Positions 43,101 to 50,862 of a stretch of DNA of 64,000 bases are shown in pieces (within the stretch, counting starts at the first letter, position 1; the number at the start of each line of letters is the position of its first letter). The notes beneath the pieces are model-generated. The model saw only the letters and a list, made by a program, of their open reading frames with translations, did not search any database and was not told where the DNA came from. Where the stretch lies: positions 85,618,474-85,682,473 of the forward strand of contig CP154956.1 of the NCBI GenBank assembly GCA_039621445.1, given 5' to 3'. The translations under genes were made by a program, and so were the position numbers. This DNA is from Euglena gracilis. Lineage: Eukaryota > Euglenida > Euglenophyceae > Euglenales.

Positions 43101-44288
43101 GGGGGGAGGGGGAGATCTGCCATAACCCCTTCCCTTATCAGGTTTAATACCTCTCTGCTGGCTCCTGCCTTGACCCAATGGGGGATACTGGCCTGCAGGG
43201 CCTTGTAGGGGGGCACCCCTAGGTGTAATGTATCTGGGGATTCCACAGGCCCCATCACAGGGGTCCTTCCCCTGGGCTGCCCCATCACTGGGGGCCCCTC
43301 TGGGTGCCCCATCACTGGGGCTGCAGCTGGCCCTGCCATAGGGCTTTTCAAAGACAGGCTTTCCCCCTCTTTTGGAATGATGGGGGAAGGTCTGTGGTGG
43401 GGTGGTACATATAATGCTGGGCTGATTATCTTCTGGGGGGGGGCCTGCCTGAGCCAATCTTGGGCCTCCCCCCCAAGGGCTGATGTGGTCTTGATGGTTT
43501 TGGCCACCACTTGCCTTCAGGGCCCTTTGGCCTCCAGAGGCACTCAGGCCTGCTTGGCCCCCATTGGCCTTTTCTCCAGGACTTCTCTGTCCATTTGCCT
43601 CCATCTGGCTGCCAGTGGCACACAGGCCTGCTTGGCCTCCATTGGCCTTCTTTCCAGGACTTTCTCTTCTCTGTCCTTCTGGGTTCCCAGTATAGGCCAC
43701 CATGGCCTGTATTTGGCATTGGCTTGCTGCTCCTGGGAGGTTTGTGTCTGAAATTGCTGGGGGAAAAGTTGGACATACCTTTCCCCAATGGGATCTCTCC
43801 AGGCTGGGGTACTGGCTGCCATAGCCTTGCCCCTGGGCCCACTGCCCTCTTGAATAATGGCTGCCATAGCCTTGATTCTGGGCCCCAGGCCCTGTTGAAT
43901 GATGGCTGCCATAGCCTTGATTTTGATTTGAATCCTTTGGATTTCTGATCTCCCTTGAGAGGCTGCCATAGCCTTTGCTTCTTCCCCTGGAAGGGGAGGA
44001 ACTGAGAAAAAGGGGTGGAGTCTGTTGGACCTGTGATGGTAGTCTCCCTGTGTCTTCTCTTCCTGACCACAGTTGTCCATGGTCCATGGCCATCATTTTG
44101 AGTGGGGTAGTCTGAAATCTTTGATTTGCTGGGGGGTGGGGGGGTTGCGATGGCCACGGACTGACGTGCTGCTGCCGCCTCATCTCCTTCTGCAGCTGCT
44201 GCTGTGACTTCACCTTCCCCAGCTTCAGTTGACTTCTTGGAAGTTCTTTGCAGTTCTTCTTGAAATTCAGAGTTTCTTTGAAATTCAT
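40095..44288 (-). CDS. DIRS copy 2 tyrosine recombinase in a 1397-codon open frame
   Basis: The recombinase inserts the circular element. Recognisable protein runs from about the ATG at 41942 (MGRQKALPKF) or 41333 (MSSIDTYIK) to the TAA/TGA-type end at 40095. Visible features: core-binding helices, catalytic Arg in HRGVDLARTQRK, HSTRG (HxxR) near 40600, GQWRNFGAFQAHY with the nucleophilic Tyr at 40506-40508. A basic Lys/Arg/Pro tail follows (SRKRKTSQ, NTRKRPPSP, two similar repeats), coded through the internal complementary region and into the left ITR. Upstream, the frame stays open but passes antiphase through RT, then matches Gag in its GYGSHY part, then antiphase again to the ATG at 44288. 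So the full 1397 codons are unlikely to be one protein; the true start is uncertain. Confidence 0.85.
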   Translation of the reverse strand: MNFKETLNFKKNCKELPRSQLKLGKVKSQQQLQKEMRRQQHVSPWPSQPPHPPANQRFQTTPLKMMAMDHGQLWSGREDTGRLPSQVQQTPPLFLSSSPSRGRSKGYGSLSREIRNPKDSNQNQGYGSHHSTGPGAQNQGYGSHYSRGQWAQGQGYGSQYPSLERSHWGKVCPTFPPAISDTNLPGAASQCQIQAMVAYTGNPEGQRRESPGKKANGGQAGLCATGSQMEANGQRSPGEKANGGQAGLSASGGQRALKASGGQNHQDHISPWGGGPRLAQAGPPPEDNQPSIICTTPPQTFPHHSKRGGKPVFEKPYGRASCSPSDGAPRGAPSDGAAQGKDPCDGACGIPRYITPRGAPLQGPAGQYPPLGQGRSQQRGIKPDKGRGYGRSPPPPSDVIKSSPRNNDCPKNSEGIRMCRGNQANPPRGGKTFCPLFHPFQKRGGKDKRKINLRLSTVKSPLHPPEVQTGTHGKHFPIPKKRMVLWKNRSERCLFSPKTAQQPGKTCLHASGGGNLAVSSCMFWHQQPATKVYDSHESLGKEVEKGGKGSFHLPRRHFAVSPQQKDCSPTFGRNKAGPFIGRFQIKPPQILSGTHTGDKTFGPVGQFEKGPAGNPTGKTKILKKGAGKSAHSTKNELQKTQLYCGAGQKLFSLHAISQNSDRSTLQNGGFAHKVGLGPHPNHSPGGQRSNCGVKSVFAARCGQSLSIPGLSGSVFRQQHLAVGGAGQKLRPKSAGFLEGPAHPSHQPKRIDVSSGDSKKSGKAKTNHNASCGQPSGCKLSNKMGRQKALPKFHFKTPAVSLPRKANQFAGGLGSHKRAIGRLPDQGAKGPRGLYPKPTYLSPNSEIFQTGHYPRGGHVLHTQQQKIPQVCLSIPHQGALLVDALKADLRGLPPVYANPPWSIIPQWVQRLMVNPDLTCLLIVPHWASTSWWRQLMAIRKPGSKVLLVPPQWGLFTNCWGEEMPPPKVEIGLLDCVRQILQSQEVSMSSIDTYIKNLGNVKRYDSAFRTLVGQLLHKGVPLQDCTVHKMAEAILDLAVHSLNTARNAYAAVSLLPGFGSLRFSPLLSPLKRKWNSNVCKYAHFWDPTDFLNNIIRQSRPLSELSVKELRNRLIICWRLLALHRGVDLARTQRKISFVGEKIFILLQRKGWQFPRWEEVFNLPHTPLISPWHLLKEYVERTAHMVGHKNNLLWSLDGKRPLTSERVNSLTKEILQEGGVDTTHWKPHSTRGAGVLWWKNAGLQVEEVQQLGQWRNFGAFQAHYLRLGVVSKIQNIMAQRGVHSTSASRSAEPEWSRTPTTEEGGGRDQEGEAQEDGEPNPPTQKISRKRKTSQTERGPPTKQPQPPTRKNTRKRPPSPSRGGPPSKQPCVRGGAGPRRFHFAKVSDEASSSPTPATKAQ
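40344..40445 (+). repeat. DIRS copy 2 internal complementary region
   Basis: 40344-40410 complements the left outer extension (39967-40033); 40411-40445 complements the full-length right extension as preserved in copy 1. It lies inside the C-terminal coding part of the recombinase frame. Confidence 0.92.
41636..43510 (-). CDS. DIRS copy 2 reverse transcriptase - RNase H, 624 codons
   Basis: Copies element RNA to DNA and degrades the RNA strand. N-terminal Pro-rich part with PVMGQPxG repeats; RT with KHFVPYF, KTKERLISDCRQLN, GKIDLKDAYFHLKL (first catalytic Asp), FGISSLPQKF and FIYLDDILLL (catalytic pair at about 42625-42636). RNase H follows: FSDSSTWQWGG (Asp), ELMSAVE (Glu), HVDSQVAVSYL (Asp) and EQLADSLTRE (Asp). 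All expected acidic residues are present. The whole frame overlaps the recombinase-phase frame. Relative to copy 1, a one-base loss in the C run near 43435-43443 moves Gag out of phase with this frame, so how it is expressed is unclear. Confidence 0.92.
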   Translation of the reverse strand: MVAKTIKTTSALGGEAQDWLRQAPPQKIISPALYVPPHHRPSPIIPKEGESLSLKSPMAGPAAAPVMGHPEGPPVMGQPRGRTPVMGPVESPDTLHLGVPPYKALQASIPHWVKAGASREVLNLIREGVMADLPLPPQMSLKVPQEIMTAQKILREYECAGATRQIPPEEAKHFVPYFILSKKEGEKTKERLISDCRQLNLHFTPQKFRLEHMGNIFPYLRKGWFCGKIDLKDAYFHLKLHSSLEKHVCMQVGGETWQFQAACFGISSLPQKFMTLMRVWERKWRKEGKVVFIYLDDILLLAPSKKTAAQHLAEIKQDLLLAGFRLNLPKSCLEPTQEIKLLGQWVNLKKGQLEIPQEKLKSLRKELGKVLTAQKMSCRKLSSIVGQVRSYLVSMPFLRILTDQLCKMVDLHTKWGWDHTLTIPQGVKDQIVELKAFLQPGVGRAFQSQASQDLFSDSSTWQWGGLDKNSGQKVQDFWRDLHILHINQKELMSAVETVKSLAKPKQTIMLHVDSQVAVSYLTKWGGKKPYLNSILKPLLYHCQEKQINLQVVWVPTKEQLADSLTREQKDPGDYTLNLHIFHQILKFFRQDITPEVDMFCTPSNKKFPKFVCRYPTKGLCWWMP

Positions 44289-44295
44289 TCTTCAT
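43426..44295 (-). pseudogene. DIRS copy 2 Gag-like protein (frameshifted)
   Basis: ATG at 44295 (MKNEFQRNSEFQEELQ) aligns with copy 1 Gag through the Ala-rich and VVRK parts. Near 44000 phase is lost (QFLPFQGKKQ replaces the GYGS repeats, which continue in the frame two bases over). It returns near 43500 (HQPLGGRPKIGSG) and is lost again at the C run near 43440. Two compensating shifts plus one uncompensated shift; these may be real or homopolymer errors. Confidence 0.8.
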
Positions 44296-44527
44296 GGAAG
44301 TCCTTTGTTGATATCTGTGTTTCTGTTCTTTGAATTTCTTGTTCCAGTTGAACTCGAGGCGTTGAATTCTTCCTTCAGGAAGTTGAAGTTCCGAAGAAAG
44401 TTCGGTCCACCAGTTGGTAAAAGTATTGGTTCTCGGGAAGGTAGTACTCCTCGAAAAGCAATTCCACTTGAACTCGTAGCAGTAAAACTCTTTCTCCTTG
44501 AGGTCGAAGGGCAGAATTAAGAATCAG

Positions 44528-44620
44528 CCAACTCCGGCAACAAAAAGCAGTAAGAAGCACCCCCCGCGCACGCACAAACACACCAGAACAGAACAGCCGG
44601 CAAGGAAAGCAGGACCTCAC
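44528..44620 (-). repeat. DIRS copy 2 inverted terminal repeat (right)
   Basis: Inverse of 40029-40121; followed by cggagcccgaatggtc (44621-44636). Confidence 0.93.
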
Positions 44621-44789
44621 CGGAGCCCGAATGGTCATTGAATTTTTCATTGAAGTCTTGGATATGTCAACAAATTCAACAAATTCTGACTTGATGCTCT
44701 CTACGAGCGTCACCTTCCGGATAATGCGATTGACTAATCTCTGTCAAATTCACTTTGCATGGTTCTTGAATTGAAGTTCCTTTCCTCTG

Positions 44790-44932
44790 GGTTGTCGAAG
44801 GGCGAATTAAGAGTCAGCCAACTCCGGCGAGAGGGGCACGAAGCAGGGACTCCTAACCCAGCAGACCAAAGCAAATCCAAAAAGCCCAAGTCCTGTCCTC
44901 ACACGGGCAAGGTGCGGAGCCCGATCTGTCGC
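44790..44932 (-). mobile_element. Third, diverged DIRS right end (solo terminus)
   Basis: tcgaagggcgaattaagagt, then cagccaactccggc, a diverged middle, and ggtgcggagcccgatctgtc match the leader, ITR and extension of copies 1 and 2 in order. No coding part follows. It is the terminus of a related, older element next to which, or into which, copy 2 inserted. Confidence 0.7.
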
Positions 44933-45439
44933 CACGCCGACAGTCGGGGAAGCTTTGTCAGCCAGGGGGCACGTAGCAGGAACTCCTAGCCGAGCGCGCA
45001 GGGCAATCCGGACAGCACCGCCGGCTGCAGGCGTTGCCTCAAAAGGTCTTTGTCTCGCCCTCGGTTTTCCTCGCGTGAGTGCGATGGCGGCGAGCTCGGG
45101 GAGCGGACCCACCACTAGGATGGGGGGGGGGCTCACCCCCCACGCCCGCCATTGGGTTTGGGGAACCGGACCATTACTTGGCGACCCCGGGGAGGGGGTC
45201 GCCACGCCACGCCACGCCACTTTCCATTCGGAAAAAACCAGTCAGTCATTTTCCCCAAAAAGCCAGTCAGTCACTGAACCCCTGGGAAGGGGTTCGGCCA
45301 CTCTTCAGGGGGGCCCCCCCTCACCTCTCAAGGGCAAAATGTGAATGGGACGTCACACTTTGTCCTTGTTTTAAAACTCTTGTTTCAAACACCACCCATG
45401 ACCTGGCACAGAAGACGAAATGAAGTATGAACGAAAACG
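44933..45439. other. No gene recognised
   Basis: GC-rich to about 45230. It contains repeated cagtcagtca phrases (45240-45280) that recur near 47385 and 48150. Nothing else supportable. Confidence 0.5.
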
Positions 45440-46188
45440 AAATATGGGAAACGATCACGGGATGGTATGGCACCCTGGCACCAAACCTTTTTTCGCAACA
45501 GAGGTGGCATCTGCACGTGTTCATGGCTGGATGAGAATGCTGTTGGTATAATACAAAACTCCCCTCAACAAACCAAATCCAGGGCACACCCTTGGGGGGG
45601 GGGGGGGGGGACTGGCTGCTGGGTTTGACGCGTGCAACAAAAAAAGCAACAATACCCTTTGGGTGTGCTATTCCCCCAAATCCAGGCGGGTTTGCAAAAT
45701 TTTGAGCAAAAAAACCCAAAACCCTCAAAAGTTTCTTACAATTTCTGGCGCCCCTTTTCAGAAAAATTTATAAATTCAATTTTTCAAAGATTAAACACTT
45801 ACTCAGGCCTCGGGAATTCTGGGCAAATATTTGTGCCAATGATCCCAACAACTGTGGCGAAAAAGAGGTGCCCAGGTCATAGATTCGCTTTGCCAGGGGG
45901 CGCCCAAAAAACCCCGGCGCAAAGCGCTGGAAATGAGTATTTCTTCGAAAAAAATGCCCGAAAATTGCGGAAAAATGCAAAAAATGCGAGTTGTGTGTAA
46001 ATTCTTTCAGGAGCTCCCCGGGGATGTACACTTTTCTGCTGGAGAGGACTTGGAATATTTTCACTTGCTCCAAAAATGCAACATTAAAAGATCTACGGGC
46101 TGCTAACCAGAATGAGGAGTTGACATAGGGACCCCCCTGGAGGGGTCCCTCAATTTTTGTGTTCTCAAAACCCAAGGTGGATCTCGGT

Positions 46189-46403
46189 CAGGGGATTTTT
46201 TAAGACCGGGGGGGGGGTCCGGGGACCCACAAAAATGGCCGAAAAATCGCGAAAAATGCTAAAAATAGCACTTTTTTGGCGCCGAAAAGTATATCCCACC
46301 CCCCTCCGGGGGGACCCCCCTCGGCCGCACGGCTCGGCCGCACCCACCCACCCTACCCCCCCTTCCCCCCCCCGGGGTTCCACGACTTAAAAAAAAACCC
46401 CTG
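46189..46403. mobile_element. hAT-like MITE, 215 bp
   Basis: Ends cagggga(t)6aag and its inverse cttaaaaaaaaacccctg. Flanks atctcggt (46181-46188) and atcttggt (46404-46411) match at 7 of 8 bases. 8-bp duplications and CAGGG termini are hAT traits. The interior has G/C runs and a gcgccgaaaagtata motif shared with the 50.5 kb copy. Confidence 0.75.
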
Positions 46404-46499
46404 ATCTTGGTCCCCAATTAAAACCCCTCCCCCCCACCCAAAAGTGGCAACCTCTGAATCGGTTACATCGGTCCTATCCATGAAACAAACATTTTTGTC

Positions 46500-46560
46500 A
46501 GCCAGCCTTGCTCGCTCTAGGCAGCAGTGGAACAAAACCACATCCCTTCTGCACTGAACA
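46500..46560 (+). repeat. Dispersed repeat H, copy 1 (partial)
   Basis: gccttgctcg.. gcagtggaacaaaaccacat cccttct, related to 48825-48985 and 59165-59350. Confidence 0.65.
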
Positions 46561-46719
46561 CAATGCGCTTGGTGGACTCACTGTGGAGGGACCATCAACA
46601 GGAGGGTCGTGCACACCTTGTCAGGAAAAATGTCAAATTCTTCCCACTCCTCAAAAATAAAAAAAACAAAATATAGAAAACGCATCCAGGCAAAAATGGG
46701 GACATTTTTGAGCGGTGTA

Positions 46720-47215
46720 TTTCCTTCAAAAGAAACCATGTGGGGAACACTTAAAATGAAACAAAACTGCTAGCCAGGCGAAAATGCACTGAACCCCACA
46801 CAACCAACCATGACAGCTGGAAGTCTGGGAATGAATATGTGAGACCAATCTTTCTTTATTTCCCTTCAACAACAGCCAAAAGCACAATTCGGAATCCATG
46901 AAAAAAAAACCGTTGATGAAGAAACTCACACAATTTGCGCACTGCCATAATCCCTGCAGTGTTTGAAGGGGGGATGGAGGGTTGAGATCTCTGTGCGAGA
47001 TGGCGTCGGAAGGGCCTTTGGCTTTGGTAAGGAAAGTGTAGATAACACGAAAGCCAGCAAAGCGGGAATGACACAAACCACAAACATGCGATGAAAACGG
47101 CAGGGCAGCTTTGCACCAAAACCGGTTTCCCGCCATGATGTAGATGACAGTGCTTGCTCTGCACGGATCCATGACTGGATGGCCAGATGGTTGATTTTTG
47201 TTTGCAGACCCCTGG
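46720..47215 (+). repeat. Dispersed repeat R3, copy 1
   Basis: Landmarks: ctgcagtgtttgaagggggg, ttgagatctctgtgcgagat, ggcgtcgg, cgatgaaaacggcagggc, tttgcaccaaaacc, and catgactggatggccaga. Paralogues at 57560-58110 and 62700-63020, with a fragment at about 45440-45540. Non-coding by lack of a conserved frame. Confidence 0.75.
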
Positions 47216-47404
47216 GGAGGTCACTTTCAGGGGGGGTCTTCTTTCTTCGAAATTAGCGCCGGCCATAAACAGACAAGGCTTCAGGCTTAGTGCAACCCAG
47301 GGGGGTCTTCCAAAAACCACTCAGTCACCACCCCCCAAAAGAGGCGACCCCCAGGGGGGAGTCACTTTCCACTCTGAAAAACCCAGTCAGTCACTTTACC
47401 CCCA

Positions 47405-47530
47405 CGGGGGGGGGGAATCATGCTTGTGCTTACCGACTTGGGGGGGGGGGGAGTTGGGGGGGAAGGGGGGGGGTGGGTGCTGTAGGGTGCCTGCCCCTAG
47501 CAGGCCCCCCCCCCCCCGGGGGGATAGGGG
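47405..47530 (-). repeat. Repeat R5, copy 1 (inverted relative to the others)
   Basis: catgcttgtgcttaccgac, a G run, ggtgcctgcccctagcaggc, then a C run and ggggtcc; inverse order of 52617-52905 and 54372-54636. Confidence 0.75.
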
Positions 47531-47865
47531 TCCGTTTTTGGTTGTTTTTGGGCCAATTTCGCATCGGCAGTGGTTGCATACCAAATATAAGTGGATGCAA
47601 CCAGGTGAACCAACCATATCATTTCACAAGTTTGCATCACATTTTCCTTTAATGTTGCATTTTTGGAGCAAGTGAAATTTTTCCAAGTCCTCTCCAGCGG
47701 AAAAGTCCTCCCCAGGGAGCTCCTGAAAGAATTTTTACACAACTTCCCCACCTGTATTAAATGAGAAAAAGCCGCAATTTTGGGGCATTTTTTGAAGAAA
47801 AACTCATTTCCAGTGTTTTGCGCCGGGCTTTTTTGGGGTCACAAAGTGAATCTATGACCTGGGCT

Positions 47866-48629
47866 GGGTTGCATTTTGGTCGGGTGCCACCCCCCGGGGC
47901 TTGCCTGGGCACACACTCCAAATCCGACCCCCCTGGGGGGGGGGGGGCACTTGGCCGGGTGTCGACTGACTGGTTTTCCAAAAAAAAGTGAGTGATTGGT
48001 TTTGGGAAGAGTGGAAGTGACCTCCCCCTCCCGGGGGGGGGGGGTGATTGACTGGTCTTTTTGGAGTGACTCCGGGGGGGGGGGGGTCGGCCACTCGGAA
48101 ACCCAAAAGAAACAGGTCTTTAGTGGTTTTTGCAGACCTCCGGGTCTGCAAAAACCAGTCAGTCAATCGGAAATATCCAGTCACCCACCACCCTGGGGGG
48201 GGGGGGTCGGCCAGTGTCCCAGTGATTGTATGGGCCGGTCACATCTCAAGCAGTGGTTTGACCTCCGGCCTGCCCCCCCCACCAGGGGTCCGATCCCATA
48301 CTCACCCCAGGGGTGGGGTCATCGGAGTTTAAACAAAAACCTGTCCACCCCCTATGTGAGGATGAAAATGCCTCACCCTGCCCGGGGGGGGGGGCATCCC
48401 CCCCTTACCTAAACAGTGGCACGGTCTGGGTGACCATGAAGCACTGGCCGAAAAACTTTGACCCCCCCAAAATGGCCAAAAGAGCCTTTTGGGCGATTTT
48501 CGAACAAAAATTTGTCGAAAATGCAAAAATTTTCCAGCGCAAAGCGGCAGAAGGAAAATTTTGACCTCTTGGGGGTCCCAGGCACCCCTCTCCTGGGGTT
48601 GGTCCGGACCCCCCTCTGGCAGGTGGGGG
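47866..48629. other. No gene; G/C-run-rich repeat debris
   Basis: Repeated gtcagtcaatc and cagtcac phrases, several G runs, and the cctaaacagtggcacggtc phrase (48409-48427) that recurs in inverse at about 51050-51070 and directly at 58858-58876. Confidence 0.5.
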
Positions 48630-48637
48630 GTCTGGAC

Positions 48638-48785
48638 CAGGGTTTTTTTTTTAAGACCGGGGGGGAGGGGGGGTTCCCCCCCCACCACCCCCTGGGGGCC
48701 CCCCCTGGGGGGGGGGGCTCGGCCAGACCCACCCACCCTACCCCCCCCTCCCCCCCCGGGGGTCCACGACTAAAAAAAACCCCTG
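48638..48785. mobile_element. hAT-like MITE, 148 bp, perfect 8-bp duplication
   Basis: Starts caggg(t)10aagaccgg, ends ccacgac.taaaaaaaacccctg. Flanked by gtctggac at 48630-48637 and 48786-48793, identical. The interior is C/G runs. Confidence 0.85.
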
Positions 48786-48824
48786 GTCTGGACCCCCTCC
48801 AGTCCAGGAGGGGGGGCACCCCTT

Positions 48825-48985
48825 GCGCCTTCTTCATATCAAATCCTGCTCCTGCCTGCCCATAGTCCCCGAGCTTATTGGTGGGCCGGCAGCATCCGAA
48901 TCCTTCCTCATCCAGTCTTGTCTGCGTCAGCAGTAGCGGAGCAGAACCGCATCCCCTTCTCCACACGCTTGTGCCATCACCTCAG
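48825..48985 (+). repeat. Dispersed repeat H, copy 2
   Basis: cttcatatcaaatcctgctc, ccttcctcatccag, cagtagcggagcagaaccgc, atccccttctccac. Confidence 0.75.
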
Positions 48986-50394
48986 GGGCTGAACCATGGT
49001 ACATTCCACCGGGAAACTGTCACCTGTTACAGAGGTGGGTGACACGGCTCAGGTGAGAGTTTTTGGGGAGTCCGGGTCGGAGGGAAAAAAGGGAAACTTA
49101 AGACCCAAATTCAAAAAAAAAATTCTCACATTTTTGTGGTCTACTCAATTATTGTGGAGCAAGACCCGACCCACGGTCAAACCGGGTACCAAAAAAAATA
49201 GAAACTGTCCAAAAAAAAAGTCAATTCTGCAAAAAAAATAATTATTTGACGGTGGGGGAGTTGGACCCAGGGGTCGACCCCCCCCACCCACCATGGCACC
49301 CGCTCAAAGGAAATCCCTTCGGCACCGAAGGAAAATTTTGACCTAAAAATCGGCGCCCCGGAAATACGGGAAGGCCTGGTGGGGGAAGGGCGTCGACCCC
49401 CACATCAACAGGATGGGGTGGGGGGGTCAAACCCCACCCACCCACCATGCATAGTTGTTGCTGTTGCAGGTTGAAGGTTGCGGGGATTCCCATGCAGCCC
49501 CACCCGGGGGTGGGGTCAAATTTTCTGAAGGAACGCCCTGGGTATGACCCACCAGGGGTCCAAATGGCATAAAACATTTCTCATTTCACTTTCTGACCAA
49601 AAAAATTTTTTGGACCGGGGGGGGTCGAGGGGACCAACTTTTGGGGGTCAATGTCGGGGTGTCCAAAAAAATTAGGGACTTGCGCCGAAAATGGAAGAAA
49701 ACCCTGCCTCTGGTGGGGTGTCCACAAGGCTTCTTTTGACCACCCCCACCTCCCGGGTGGGGGCAAAAAAAATATTTCCCAACGGCTTTCATTTTTTTTT
49801 TGCCCGGATGGGGGAGTTGTTTTTTTAAGTGGGGGGTGGGGTTAAATATGTTTCTTTTCACGTGTTTGCGGTCTGCGGTCAGTCCCAAGCCAACAGGTGC
49901 CAGGCCGGTAAAACACCCCACCGATAACGATAGTGCGGGGCCGCCAAAAGAGCAAAATTTAAATAAACCCGTCCCCCCCTCCCGCCGAGTATGCAAACAC
50001 ACCCTCACTTTCATGGGATTTCCAAAGGAACTGAACAAAAATAACACGGGCAGGGTCGAAACAGAAGTGCACCCCTTGCCGTCGCAGGCGACAGGGGAGT
50101 CAATCTTTTTGGGAAGGGGCACTTACATCTTTAGAGTAAGAGTGAAGCTTACCACCCCGGCGACAGCCGCCAAGCACCTCTGGTCAACCATGCCCTTGGG
50201 CCCAGCATCGCCCAGCATCGCCTTTGAAGCCCTTAGAGGTGCACCTCCTGTACCTGCATCCACCCAGATACCTGCATCCGGAGCATCCAAAACAGCATCT
50301 GCAACCACTTCATCCGCTTTTGTCCACTTTTTACCCACTTGCACAACTTTGGTAACTCTTGGCCACTTTTGGCCACGTTTGGCCACTTTGCCAA
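48986..50394. other. No gene recognised
   Basis: A-run and G-run rich. 49240-49570 has gaccccc/gggtcga repeats and a ccccggaaatacgg phrase that recurs near 61890. 50330-50400 is a short degenerate (ttggccac)n tract. A 229-codon plus frame (49800-50489) crosses unrelated repeats and is not credible. Confidence 0.5.
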
Positions 50395-50862
50395 CTTCAC
50401 TCACCTTGTCCAATATTTGCATCTTGTGTGGAACATCTTGTCCAATACTTGCATCCATTGCACCTTGTCCAGTGCAGGCTTCTTTTTAAGACCCCCGGGG
50501 GGGAGGGGGGTCCCCGCCACCCACCCAGGGTGGCGCGGGACCCCCCCGGGGGGGGGGGCGGGGGGGGGCGGGGCCCCCCCCAAAATCGGGCCCGTTAAAG
50601 GCAATTATCAAAAATTTTCGGCGCTTCGCGCCGAAAAGGTATACCCGGCGCCTCCGGCGCGGGACCCCCGGGGGGTCAGGTGACCTAAAAAGAAGCCTGG
50701 TCCAGTATCTGCATTTATTGCATCTTGTCCAATATCTTCCTCTTGTCCAGCATCTGCAATCACTGCATCTTGTCCAGCATCCGCATCTTGTCCAACGTCT
50801 GCATCTTGTCCAGCATCTGCATCTTGTCTAGCATCTCCATCTTGTCCAGCATCTGCAACCAC
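50395..50862 (-). repeat. 18-bp tandem repeat, interrupted by a MITE
   Basis: Units tgcatcttgtccagcatc with variation, about nine clear copies at 50700-50862 and poorer ones at 50395-50474. On the minus strand they read GQDADA-type hexapeptides. Same unit, opposite strand, as 55113-55240. Confidence 0.85.
50475..50699. mobile_element. hAT-like MITE, 225 bp
   Basis: Starts caggcttctttttaag, ends taaaaagaagcctg. Flanks gtccagtg (50467-50474) and gtccagta (50700-50707) match at 7 of 8. The interior contains a cggcgcttcgcgccg hairpin (50619-50633) and large G/C runs. Inserted in the 18-bp array. Confidence 0.8.

Larger units (their letters stand above)
39967..44636 (-). mobile_element. DIRS-type retrotransposon, copy 2 (better preserved)
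   Basis: A 4.67 kb element in the same orientation as copy 1. Outer extension 39967-40028, left ITR 40029-40121, internal complementary region 40344-40445, coding region to about 44295, leader, right ITR 44528-44620, short right extension 44621-44636. The right extension lacks the catctcgcagtg block that copy 1 has and that the internal complementary region still matches, a small terminal deletion. RT/RNase H and recombinase frames are open over their full length. Confidence 0.93.
45868..47865. repeat. Inverted-repeat element, about 2 kb with 220-bp arms
   Basis: Arm 45868-46090 is the diverged inverse of 47640-47865: shared, in inverted order, cccaggtcatagattc, aaatgagt, aattctttcaggagctcccc, ctggagaggacttgga, and cttgctccaaaaatgcaaca. 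The interior holds a hAT-like MITE (46189-46403), part of repeat family H, repeat R3 and repeat R5. No transposase. Confidence 0.75.

Noticed and set aside
49800-50489. 229-codon plus-strand frame as a gene
   Set aside because: Runs from G-run debris into the 18-bp array and a MITE; no motif.
50700-50862. CRISPR-like or coding 18-bp array
   Set aside because: Plain tandem repeat; no spacers and no supported gene.
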